Below, piece after piece: positions 17,125-24,965 of a stretch of 64,000 bases of DNA (its first letter is position 1; each line of letters begins with the position of its first letter). Below the pieces are notes generated by a model. The model was not told the DNA's origin. It saw only the letters and a program-made list of their open reading frames with translations, and ran no database searches. Position numbers and translations under genes: made by a program. The stretch is taken from assembly GCA_965223305.1 (NCBI GenBank), contig CBDCWT010000088.1, positions 186,001 to 250,000 of the forward strand, in the 5' to 3' direction. This stretch comes from CBDCWT01 sp965223305 (GTDB taxonomy: Bacteria; Planctomycetota; Planctomycetia; Pirellulales; Pirellulaceae).

Positions 17125-19149
17125 ATGTCGCCGCTTCTCAGAACAGTACCGTTGCCGCCCAACCGTGTCGGCTGGGTAGTGGTTATGCTGGCCGCCGCCA
17201 ACATCTCCTTCGCCGAGCCGCTCGACCGTCAAGTCGCAGAGTGGGCGATATTGCTGGGAGGATCCGTCCGGCTCTCTGGCGACACGGCGAGAATTCACGA
17301 ACTTGGCCAGTTACCTGTCGCTGACTTCCGGGTGGAACAACTCGATCTGGTCGGCACCAACATCTTGCCGCCCGAGCTGGAGAGGTTGGAAGGTCTCAAA
17401 GGCCTGCGGGTGTTGAACCTGCCCGGACCCATGTGGAATCCCCGTGCGGGTGCGCGCACCAACTACAGCCGCGAGTTGGGCCACCTGGCCGCGATCCGCA
17501 CACTTGAGGAACTGAGCATCAGCTATTCGTACCTGGCGTCAATCAAATTTCGAGACGAAGGACTCGAAGAGATCGCCCCCCTCGCTGCCACCCTACGCAC
17601 GCTGAGCTTGGAAAACACGGAGGTGCGAGGCCACCGGTTAGCCCACTTTGTCAACCTCGAGGAGCTTGACTTAGTCTATTGCCCGATTGACGACGAGGGC
17701 CTTGAACAGCTGCAGGATCTCACCGAGCTTCGGAAACTCCTCCTACGCGATGCGTTGGTCAGTGACCAGGGTATTCGTCACTTGAGCCAGCTACACCAGC
17801 TCGAACACCTCGACCTCGGCGGCACGAAGATCAGCGACGCGGGTGTTGCCCATCTAAACGGCTTAACGCGGCTCAAGAAGCTCAACCTACTCGGTGCGGA
17901 TCTGACCGACTTGGGAGTGCAGGAGTTGGCCGGCATGAGCCAGCTCGAAGAACTGAACCTCTACGGCACCAAAGTGACAAATGCCGGGCTGGCCGTGTTG
18001 AAGAGGCTCGCCAAGCTCAATCAGCTTGACCTCCGCTATTCCCGCGCGTCGCAAGCGGGCGTCACAGACCTGCAAAAGTCGCTGCCCGGCTGTGCCATTA
18101 CGTTCTTGGATCTTTCGGTGCGGCCGTCGATACCGGCCTCAGCCGACAGAGTCGTCGCTGGGGCGTCCGCGGCAGAAGTGGCCGAGTGGGTGCGTACGAT
18201 TGGTGGCCACGCAGTCGTCGAGAACAACCAGCTGGTGGCGGTCTCTCTTCGGTCTACAGGGGTCACCGACCGGCTGATCGCGAACCTGGAGAAGTGCAAC
18301 CAGTTGCAAAAACTGGATCTACAAGAAACCGAAATTGGTGACTTGGGGATCCAACACCTTGCCCAGCTGCACCAGCTCACCGTGCTCGATCTGAGTGGCA
18401 CCATGGTCTCCGACACGGGTCTCAAAAGCCTGGCGAAGCTGGCAGCCCTGCGAAATCTCGGGCTGGAGCATACTGCCGTAACAGGCCAGGGACTCGAACA
18501 TCTGGATGCTCTCGCGTTGGATGAACTGCGACTGTCGGGTTCTCCCGTCGACGACGAGGGCCTCGCCAATCTGTCGAGAATTAGCTCGCTCAGCAAGTTA
18601 GCCTTGGCGTACACAGACATTACCGATGCAGGTGTCGCGGAGCTTAAGTCGCTCGAAAACTTGAGCTCTCTGGATCTGGTTGGGACCGACATCGGCGACA
18701 ACGCGATGGCTGACGTCGGCGAAATGACGGGGCTGCAAGAGTTGCTGTTGGGATATACCCGGATCACTGACTCAGGGATGCTCAAGATGCAGGAACTCAC
18801 CAACTTGCAGCGGTTGGAGCTGATCCGCACCCGACTCAGCGACAAGAGCATGCAGGTGATTGCAGGGCTCGCCGACTTGGTCACATTGGACCTCGACTAC
18901 ACCGAAGTCGGTGATGAGGGCCTGGCGGCGCTGAGGGCCCTCGAGAAGCTCGAGAAACTCAGCCTAGACAGCACGAACGTAACCGACAAGGTCGCGGAAC
19001 AACTGGGCGAGTTGTCGCACCTCAAGCAGCTGAACGTGTACCACACCTTCATGACTGAAGAAGGTCATCGGGTAATAAAGGAAGCGAACCCAGACTGTGA
19101 AATCACTTGGGATCCGCGATCTAGTGATCCGACGCGACGGCGCAGTTGA
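17125..19149 (+). CDS. Exported leucine-rich repeat protein
   Basis: 674 residues. The N-terminus (VGWVVVMLAAANISFA) is a signal peptide. The rest is about 20 leucine-rich repeats of the T(D/S)xGLxxLxxLxxLxxLxLxxTxI type common in Planctomycetes. The protein is two modules in tandem: each opens with a cap of the form (V/A)AEW...GG...(I/V)xxL (about residues 36-60 and 353-380), continues through repeats, and ends in a PGC or PDC closing motif (LPGCAITFLDL near 330, NPDCEITW at the end). It should act outside the membrane in protein binding; partner unknown. A second, shorter LRR gene with the same cap follows 183 bp later, so the pair probably arose by duplication. Confidence 0.88.
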   Translation: MSPLLRTVPLPPNRVGWVVVMLAAANISFAEPLDRQVAEWAILLGGSVRLSGDTARIHELGQLPVADFRVEQLDLVGTNILPPELERLEGLKGLRVLNLPGPMWNPRAGARTNYSRELGHLAAIRTLEELSISYSYLASIKFRDEGLEEIAPLAATLRTLSLENTEVRGHRLAHFVNLEELDLVYCPIDDEGLEQLQDLTELRKLLLRDALVSDQGIRHLSQLHQLEHLDLGGTKISDAGVAHLNGLTRLKKLNLLGADLTDLGVQELAGMSQLEELNLYGTKVTNAGLAVLKRLAKLNQLDLRYSRASQAGVTDLQKSLPGCAITFLDLSVRPSIPASADRVVAGASAAEVAEWVRTIGGHAVVENNQLVAVSLRSTGVTDRLIANLEKCNQLQKLDLQETEIGDLGIQHLAQLHQLTVLDLSGTMVSDTGLKSLAKLAALRNLGLEHTAVTGQGLEHLDALALDELRLSGSPVDDEGLANLSRISSLSKLALAYTDITDAGVAELKSLENLSSLDLVGTDIGDNAMADVGEMTGLQELLLGYTRITDSGMLKMQELTNLQRLELIRTRLSDKSMQVIAGLADLVTLDLDYTEVGDEGLAALRALEKLEKLSLDSTNVTDKVAEQLGELSHLKQLNVYHTFMTEEGHRVIKEANPDCEITWDPRSSDPTRRRS

Positions 19150-19223
19150 GGATCCACTACGACGTAGCTGGAGTCAGGCAAGTAGAGATCACGAAAGAGG
19201 TCGTGCAGCTTTTACGCCGCGTA

Positions 19224-19320
19224 CAATCCGCCAAACTCTGGCGAGTTCGGCTACGCTCTGGGCGAGTTGGGTTACGATCGGATAGCGGCGGAACGTTGGG
19301 AAAAGTCCTTGACGGCGTAG
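19224..19320. repeat. Repeat family B, half copy (reverse)
   Basis: In reverse complement it reads ACGCCGTCAAGGACTT...CGTTCCGCCGCTATCCGATCG then two copies of the GTAGCCGAACTCGCCAGA arm and GTTTGG. The other half of the hairpin is missing. It ends only 12 bp before the GTG start of the next LRR gene. Confidence 0.7.
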
Positions 19321-19332
19321 AGTGAGGATATT

Positions 19333-20415
19333 GTGATCAGTCGAAAACTGCTTTATGCGACGGTGGCAATCATTAGCAGCTGCGGGTTGGCCTGCGGCGA
19401 CGACGGCATCGGTGGCTGGATCAATTCGCTTGGTGGTCGCTACTCGTACGATGCGCGCGGAGAGATTGTGGCCGTCGATCTGCGAAACGCCTGGGTGACC
19501 GACGCAGACCTAGTCAGGCTTGCCGAGCTGCCACAGCTAGCGGCCATCGACCTTTCCTACACAAAGGTGACGGATCTTGGTTTGGAGTCACTCCAGCCGC
19601 TGCAGAACGTCAAGACTCTGGATTTGCGCTACGCCGAGTATGTCACCGATCTTGGTATTGCTCATCTGAAGCACTGGCGAAAGCTTGAGCAGCTCGACCT
19701 GCGAGGCACGAAGGTAACCAGCTCGGTGTTCAAGCATGCCTCCAGAATGACAAGACTCCGCTTCCTCGATGTTGGTCACAGCCGAGTGAATGACGACTTC
19801 TTCGAGGAGCTGGCCAGTCTCCAGCAGCTGGAACACTTCGCGTTTGGAGGCAACAAGATGAGCGGGGCAGCGTTGCCGCTGCTCAAGTTGCTGCCAGGTC
19901 TGAAGGAGCTGGACGTAGCTGGGCAGCAACGCACTGATTCCGGCCTCTGGAGCATTGCGGTGACCGATTTCAACATCGAGAACATCGCCCAGCTGGATCA
20001 GCTAGAGTCGCTCGACCTGGCCCGCACGAAACTCACGGATCGCGGCATCGCGCAGCTGAGCCAGCTGAAGCAACTGCACACGCTCAACCTGAGCGGCACG
20101 CGTGTGACGAGCAGGGGAATCAAGTCACTGACACGTTTGCCGAAACTACGCTACTTGAAGCTGTGGCAGGCCAAAGATATCGACGACGCGGCGGTTCCTT
20201 TTCTCTTACAGCTGCAGCAACTCGAAGTGCTGGTACTTGCTGAAACCGGGATTAGCCATGCGGGTGTGGAGCAGCTGGCCCAGCTGACGAACTTGCGAAA
20301 ACTGTTCCTAGCCGGCACGGATATCAGCCACGATCAGTGGCGAGCGGCCCAACAGGCGATGCCCGACTGCGCGGTAAGTTGGTGGAAGCAGCCGGAGATC
20401 GAGTATCCCGAGTAA
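19333..20415 (+). CDS. Exported leucine-rich repeat protein, single module
   Basis: 360 residues starting at a GTG, with GAGGA 5-6 nt upstream. A signal peptide (LLYATVAIISSCGLACGD) precedes the cap motif GGWINSLGG...GEIVAVDLRNAWVTD, then about 11 repeats of the LxxLxLxxTxVTDxG type and a closing MPDCAVSWW. The signal ends in a cysteine context (SSCGLACG) so a lipoprotein is possible. It is the same architecture as one half of the preceding 674-residue LRR protein. Function is unknown beyond likely protein binding in the envelope. The start lies almost against a copy of repeat family B. Confidence 0.87.
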   Translation: MISRKLLYATVAIISSCGLACGDDGIGGWINSLGGRYSYDARGEIVAVDLRNAWVTDADLVRLAELPQLAAIDLSYTKVTDLGLESLQPLQNVKTLDLRYAEYVTDLGIAHLKHWRKLEQLDLRGTKVTSSVFKHASRMTRLRFLDVGHSRVNDDFFEELASLQQLEHFAFGGNKMSGAALPLLKLLPGLKELDVAGQQRTDSGLWSIAVTDFNIENIAQLDQLESLDLARTKLTDRGIAQLSQLKQLHTLNLSGTRVTSRGIKSLTRLPKLRYLKLWQAKDIDDAAVPFLLQLQQLEVLVLAETGISHAGVEQLAQLTNLRKLFLAGTDISHDQWRAAQQAMPDCAVSWWKQPEIEYPE

Positions 20416-20433
20416 GAGACAGCATCAACGCCG

Positions 20434-20500
20434 GAGCGGCGCGGCGGCGAAGTGGGATGCAGGATAGATGGCTCTTTGCGCCGCTTGTTCCGGCCTACCG
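20434..20500. repeat. Repeat family E
   Basis: GCCGGAGCGGCGCGGCGGCG ... TTTGCGCCGCTTGTTCCGGC, the two hairpin halves of family E. Other copies: 5100-5138, 24744-24868, 41697-41881 and 50170-50296. Confidence 0.65.
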
Positions 20501-20681
20501 ACTCACTAGATCGTAGCCGAACTCGCCAGATCGTAGCCGAACTCGCCAGATCGTAGCCGAACTCGCCAGATCGTAGCCGAACTCGCCAGATCGTAGCCGA
20601 ACTCGCCAGAGTTTGGCTTGGTCAACTGCCGATTCGTCCAAATACTGGCGAATTCGGCAACAAGAAATCCCTAACGGCGTT
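20501..20681. repeat. Repeat family B with amplified left arm
   Basis: A family B hairpin whose left arm is present five times in tandem (20511-20610), followed by GTTTGG, the loop AACTGCCGATTCGTCC, a single right arm AATACTGGCGAATTCGGC and the usual end AAATCCCTAACGGCGTTG. Confidence 0.8.
20511..20610. repeat. Perfect tandem array, 5 x 20 bp
   Basis: The unit TCGTAGCCGAACTCGCCAGA repeats five times without a mismatch; a degenerate half unit (ACTCACTAGA) precedes it. The unit is one arm of repeat family B. There are no spacers, so it is not a CRISPR array. Confidence 0.95.
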
Positions 20682-20848
20682 GCCCCTTCACCACAGCAAC
20701 GACCGTGTTGACATCATACACGCCGACAAGCGGCACAGAGATTTGATCAAGACAAACCGCCAGGCGCAATCTACCGCCCGGGCTCCGCGTAGCCAGCACC
20801 GCTAGCCGACGCGCCATCGAACCGAATCGCCGTCTCAATCTCACGCTT

Positions 20849-20885
20849 CTGGCGGACGGCTCACGGAGTGAGCCTGCTACTTTGG
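20849..20885. repeat. Repeat family D, partial
   Basis: TGGCGGACGGCTCACGGAGTG followed by AGCCTGCTACTTT, a divergent half copy of family D. The rest of the 700-bp gap 20416-21116 holds families E and B, a hairpin at 20965-20995 and about 170 bp (20682-20848) with no recognisable feature. Confidence 0.45.
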
Positions 20886-20964
20886 CGGAAGGCGGTTCCC
20901 TTCAAGAGGTCCCGCCGCGGGATACGAATAAAGCTACAGCGCAGCCATCGCGGTCTGTAAATAT

Positions 20965-20995
20965 GCGCAGTCTGTGAATTCTTCGCTGACTGCGC
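20965..20995. promoter_or_regulatory. Inverted repeat upstream of the fused E1/KAS III gene
   Basis: GCGCAGTC and GACTGCGC are perfect 8-bp arms separated by 15 bp, with weaker AAAT/ATTT pairing outside. It lies about 120 bp before the start of the large fusion gene and could be an operator or an RNA hairpin. It occurs once in the window. Confidence 0.35.
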
Positions 20996-21068
20996 GATTT
21001 GCGTTTCGCGGTAGACCTGTCTTTGCAAATCGCCGCACATTGGTTTAGCGGTGGTTGCTGCTTTCGAG

Positions 21069-21074
21069 TATAGT
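21069..21074 (+). promoter_or_regulatory. Candidate -10 element for the E1/KAS III fusion gene
   Basis: TATAGT 42 bp before the ATG at 21117. It also argues against the earlier in-frame start at 21051, which would lie upstream of this promoter. Confidence 0.4.
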
Positions 21075-21116
21075 CCCGCACCCCGCGTTGTCACCACTTT
21101 GGAAACGAGCGTATCG

Positions 21117-24100
21117 ATGGATCGACCGCAACTCTTGGCCCTCTATCGCGCCGCATTCACCGCTCGCCAGATTGAGCACCTTGAACACGAATTGACCAGT
21201 CGCGGCGAAGCTTTCTTCCAGCTGTCGACGGCCGGGCATGAATGCATGGCGGCGTTGGCGGCGCATCTCACCGAACACGACTGGCTGCACTGCCATTATC
21301 GCGACCGGGCCCTGCAGATCGCGCGCGGGGTGCCGATTCATCAGTTCTTCGACGCGCTCTACTGTTCCGATGCATCTTGGAGCCGCGGCCGGCGAATGAA
21401 CCCTTTCGTCAGCGACCGGCGATTGAAGATCCTGAGTATGGTCACGCCGACGGCCAATAACGCCCTACAGTCCGTAGGAGTTGCCGCGGCGGTCAAGGAC
21501 CAGCCACAGGCGCCGTTGGTCTATTGCGGGGTGGGAGACGGCACAACCCAGCAGGGTGAGTACTTAGAGGCCTGCGCCGAGGCGGTAAGAGATCAGCTGC
21601 CCGTGCTGTTCGTGGTTCAGGACAATCGCTGGGCCATTTCCACGCGTACCGAGGGGAGGACGTTCTATTCGCTGCCCAGCGGACGTGCCACCGAGTTCAT
21701 GGGCTTGCAGATACGGTATGTAGACGGCCGCGACCCCGTGGCCTCCTTTCATGCTTTCGAGTCGGCGGTCGCCTGCATTCGCCGGGACCGCGGTCCACAG
21801 CTATTGGTGATGAACGTCGAGCGGATTTCAAGCCACACCAACACAGACGACCAGACGGTCTATCGTGACGCAGAGGAGATCAGGCGGGCGGAACAGACAG
21901 GTGATCCGTTGCGCCGCATGGAAAGTTGCCTGCTTGCGGACGGCGTCACCCAAGAGGAACTGCAGGCCCTGCAGCGACAGATCGCAGACCAGGTGGCCGC
22001 TGCGGAGTGTGAGGCGGCAGCAAGTCCGGATCCACTGCCCACACTCGTCGCCAAGAGGAGTATCTCGGTCGAGCTGACCCACGCGTCGAGCGAGCAGCGC
22101 GGTCATGACGATGGCCAGCGATTGACTATGCGAGACGCGTTGCGCGAGACTCTGCGCGGACAACTACGGGGTAATCCTGCAGTCTCCCTCTGGGGAGAGG
22201 ATATTGAGGATCCGAAAGGGGACGTGTTTGGCGTGACGAAGGGTCTGAGCACGGAGTTTCCCGGCCGGGTCCGCAACTCCGCGCTCACCGAGTCAACGAT
22301 CATCGGCACGGCGATTGGCAGGGCACTTGTCGGAGAGCGGCCGGTCGCGTTCATCCAGTTTGCCGATTTCATCCCACACGCCTTCAACCAGCTGGCTGCG
22401 GAGCTGGGAAGTTTGCACTGGCGGACGGACGGCCAGTGGAGTGCACCGGTCATTGTGATGGCTGCTTGCGGAGGCTACCGGCCAGGGCTGGGACCGTTTC
22501 ACGCCCAGACCAACGAGGCAGTGCTGGCGCACACCCCCGGACTGGACGTGTTCATGCCATCAAACGCCGCGGATGCGGCCGGCATGCTGAACGCGGCGTT
22601 TCGTTCCCAGCGACCGACACTGTTCCTCTATCCCAAGAGCTGTCTGAACGACGCACATCGCGTGACGAACGGAGCAGTCGCCGACCATTTCGTCCCGGTC
22701 GGCACAGCCTGCAAGATCCGCTCGGGGCGCGACATCACCTTGGTCGGTTGGGGGAACACCGTCCGTCTGTGTGAGCAGACCGCCGAAACACTCGAGACGG
22801 TCGGGTGCGAAGCAGAGGTCATCGATCTCCGCTCGATTTCGCCCTGGGATGAACACATGGTGGTACGTTCCGCGGAGAAGACCGCCCGGCTGGTCGTCGT
22901 GCACGAGGACAGCCAAACCTGCGGCTTTGCAGCGGAAGTTCTAGCGTCGGTCGCCGCGACAGCGCGGATGCCAGTTTCCATGCGGCGAGTGACACGCCCC
23001 GATACCTTCGTCCCCTGCAATTTCTCCAACCAGCTGGAGGTGCTCCCGTCGTTCAAACGCGTCTTGACAACCGCCTCTGAGTTGTTGGACCTCGATCTCA
23101 GTTGGATCCATCCCGAGGTGGAAGAGGAAGGAGTCTTCTCGGTCAACGCGATCGGCTCCGGCCCCGCCGATGAAACCGTGGAGGTTGTAGAAGTCCACAT
23201 CGCGGCAGGGCAAGAAGTGCAAGAGGGAGATTTGTTGGTGACAGTCGAGGCCACGAAAAGCGTGGTTGACATTACTTCGTCGGTCACAGGCACCGTCATC
23301 GACGTCAGTGCGGAAGTGGGAGAAGATCTATTGGTGGGCGAGCCGATGGTCAAGATCCAATTGGCCACGGGCACCGCACGCAAGAAACCCATCACGCAGG
23401 AGCGCTGCGGAACGCCGGTACTAAAGCGGCGAAACTCGCCTACGTCTCTGCCGATCCCGGTCAGAAATGTCGAACATCGTGCTTTCGAAGTTGGTATTTC
23501 GTCGGTGACGGCCCTTTGCGGCAGCCGTCGCGTTTCGAACGACGACCTGATGCCGTTCAGTGATGGACTAACACCACAGGACATTCTCCGCCGCACCGGC
23601 ATCGAATCACGACGCTGGGTCGGCGACAACGAAGACGCAGTAAGTCTCGCCGTCCGCGCCAGCCAGCAGCTGTTGGACCGCGAAGGGCTGACCTTGGACG
23701 ACCTGGATCTAGCGATCTGCAGCACGACCAGCCCCACTTCGGTGACACCGTCGATGGCCTGCCGAGTTATTAACGGGCTGACATCCGGAAAGAGCGAGGC
23801 GATGCTGCAGGCCTATGACATCAACGCGGCTTGTTCCGGATATCTCTACGCGCTGCAGTCGGGCTACGACTACCTTCAAAGCGCGCCGCACGGACGCGTG
23901 TTGATTGTGACGGCCGAAGTTCTCTCGCCGCTGCTGAACCCCGCTGACTTTGACACGGCCATTCTCTTCGGCGATGCCACTTCGGCCACCGTGCTGTACG
24001 GTGAGGCCCACCTCGAGAAAGCGATGGCCCGGCTCCATCGTCCCGAGGTGTCAGCAAAAGCTGAGGACGGTAGTACATTGTCGGTTCCCTTGCTTCACGA

Positions 24101-24437
24101 TGGTTTCATCCAGATGAAGGGACGCCGTGTCTTTAGCGAAGCGGTGCGGATGATGGTCACCAGTCTCAACCGGACCTGCGAGCGAGCTGGGATCGGCATT
24201 GACGATCTTCAATTAGTGATCCCGCACCAAGCCAATCAGCGCATCTTGGACGCCATCCACAACCGCATTCAACTGCCTGTCTACAGCAACATTCGCACCT
24301 ACGGCAACACATCGTCGAGCAGCATTCCGCTGTGCTTGACCGAAATCCTGCCACAGGTCGGCAAGGGCGACCGGCTGGGATTGTGTGCTTTCGGCGGTGG
24401 TTTTACATTTGGCGCCGGGATTCTACAGGTCGGCTAG
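21117..24437 (+). CDS. Four-domain fusion: 2-oxoacid dehydrogenase E1 alpha - E1 beta - lipoyl domain - 3-oxoacyl-ACP synthase III
   Basis: 1106 residues from the ATG at 21117; an in-frame start at 21051 would add 22. Residues 2-313 are E1 alpha: the ThDP motif GDGTTQQGE starts at 140 and ends at the Asn of QDNRW (170), and HCHYRDRAL is typical. Residues 335-658 are E1 beta with the ThDP-activating Glu392 in ALTESTII. Residues 673-750 are a lipoyl domain with K714 in VEATKSVVD. Residues 789-1106 are a complete KAS III (FabH) with RTGI, Cys906 in NAACSGY, His1037 in IPHQAN, Asn1064 in YGNTSSSS and the closing AFGGGFTFG. No E2 acyltransferase or E3 domain is present or encoded nearby. The design suggests that an acyl group made by decarboxylation of a 2-oxoacid passes via lipoate straight to the synthase cysteine and is extended with malonyl-ACP (inference). 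Substrate unknown; branched-chain or pyruvate-derived acyl are both possible. It stands alone, flanked by repeat-filled gaps. Confidence 0.92.
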   Translation: MDRPQLLALYRAAFTARQIEHLEHELTSRGEAFFQLSTAGHECMAALAAHLTEHDWLHCHYRDRALQIARGVPIHQFFDALYCSDASWSRGRRMNPFVSDRRLKILSMVTPTANNALQSVGVAAAVKDQPQAPLVYCGVGDGTTQQGEYLEACAEAVRDQLPVLFVVQDNRWAISTRTEGRTFYSLPSGRATEFMGLQIRYVDGRDPVASFHAFESAVACIRRDRGPQLLVMNVERISSHTNTDDQTVYRDAEEIRRAEQTGDPLRRMESCLLADGVTQEELQALQRQIADQVAAAECEAAASPDPLPTLVAKRSISVELTHASSEQRGHDDGQRLTMRDALRETLRGQLRGNPAVSLWGEDIEDPKGDVFGVTKGLSTEFPGRVRNSALTESTIIGTAIGRALVGERPVAFIQFADFIPHAFNQLAAELGSLHWRTDGQWSAPVIVMAACGGYRPGLGPFHAQTNEAVLAHTPGLDVFMPSNAADAAGMLNAAFRSQRPTLFLYPKSCLNDAHRVTNGAVADHFVPVGTACKIRSGRDITLVGWGNTVRLCEQTAETLETVGCEAEVIDLRSISPWDEHMVVRSAEKTARLVVVHEDSQTCGFAAEVLASVAATARMPVSMRRVTRPDTFVPCNFSNQLEVLPSFKRVLTTASELLDLDLSWIHPEVEEEGVFSVNAIGSGPADETVEVVEVHIAAGQEVQEGDLLVTVEATKSVVDITSSVTGTVIDVSAEVGEDLLVGEPMVKIQLATGTARKKPITQERCGTPVLKRRNSPTSLPIPVRNVEHRAFEVGISSVTALCGSRRVSNDDLMPFSDGLTPQDILRRTGIESRRWVGDNEDAVSLAVRASQQLLDREGLTLDDLDLAICSTTSPTSVTPSMACRVINGLTSGKSEAMLQAYDINAACSGYLYALQSGYDYLQSAPHGRVLIVTAEVLSPLLNPADFDTAILFGDATSATVLYGEAHLEKAMARLHRPEVSAKAEDGSTLSVPLLHDGFIQMKGRRVFSEAVRMMVTSLNRTCERAGIGIDDLQLVIPHQANQRILDAIHNRIQLPVYSNIRTYGNTSSSSIPLCLTEILPQVGKGDRLGLCAFGGGFTFGAGILQVG

Positions 24438-24459
24438 CCCGAGCGTGACCGTGATAACA

Positions 24460-24868
24460 AATCAGCCGCTGGGCGTTAGCCCACGGTTCCTTCGCGCTGA
24501 CAACGACGTTTGGTTCGTCAACGCGCTCCAGGCCGCCCGAGCGTAGCCGCCACCCAAGTCCCTTCTCCCCGCCGGAGGTCGTGCAATTTCTAACTTAGTG
24601 CGTGATTCTCGTCTTTCTTCACTCTCCCCTCGGGGAGAGTCGGCCCGAAGTGCCGGAGAGGGGGAACGCGAGGGGCGATCACTCCCAGGCAGCTCTCCCC
24701 GGACGCTATCGCGTCCGACCCTCCCGCGCGCGGGAGGGTGAAGCCGATGGGCGCAGTTCCGGCGACACTGGGTTCAACGCACTTCGCGTTAAGCGGCGCG
24801 TGCCGGAACTGCGCGGCGGGGGAATCTCTCGCGAGTCGACGGTTTCTCGCCGCTAGTTCCGGCCTACC
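24460..24868. repeat. Composite repeat block: families C, F and E
   Basis: 24460-24490 is family C in reverse (AATCAGCCGCTGGGCGTTAG, CCCACGGTTCC). 24556-24740 holds family F units: CTTCTCCCC and CTCTCCCCTCGGGGAGAGTC with CCGGAGAGGGGG and GCGCGCGGGAGGG. 24744-24868 is family E (GCAGTTCCGGCGACA, GTGCCGGAACTGCGCGGCG, CGCCGCTAGTTCCGGCCTAC). The block fills most of the gap 24438-24965; no gene is visible in it. Confidence 0.65.
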
Positions 24869-24911
24869 CATGTGGCACCTGCCTGAGTAGCTCGTCGCCC
24901 GGCCGCTTCGT

Positions 24912-24917
24912 TAGAAT
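24912..24917 (+). promoter_or_regulatory. Candidate -10 element for the cysteine hydrolase gene
   Basis: TAGAAT 48 bp before the ATG. Confidence 0.4.
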
Positions 24918-24965
24918 GGCAGGCTGCGAATCCTAGCCCCCATCCGATCAAAGAAGGACGCCGCA

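Noticed and set aside
20511..20610. Regular 20-bp repeats that look like a CRISPR array
   Set aside because: The units are directly abutting with no spacers and are the arm of an interspersed repeat; no cas genes are present.
22628..23737. 369-codon minus-strand frame inside the E1/KAS III gene
   Set aside because: Ser/Arg-rich, no family resemblance; a shadow of the conserved plus-strand gene.
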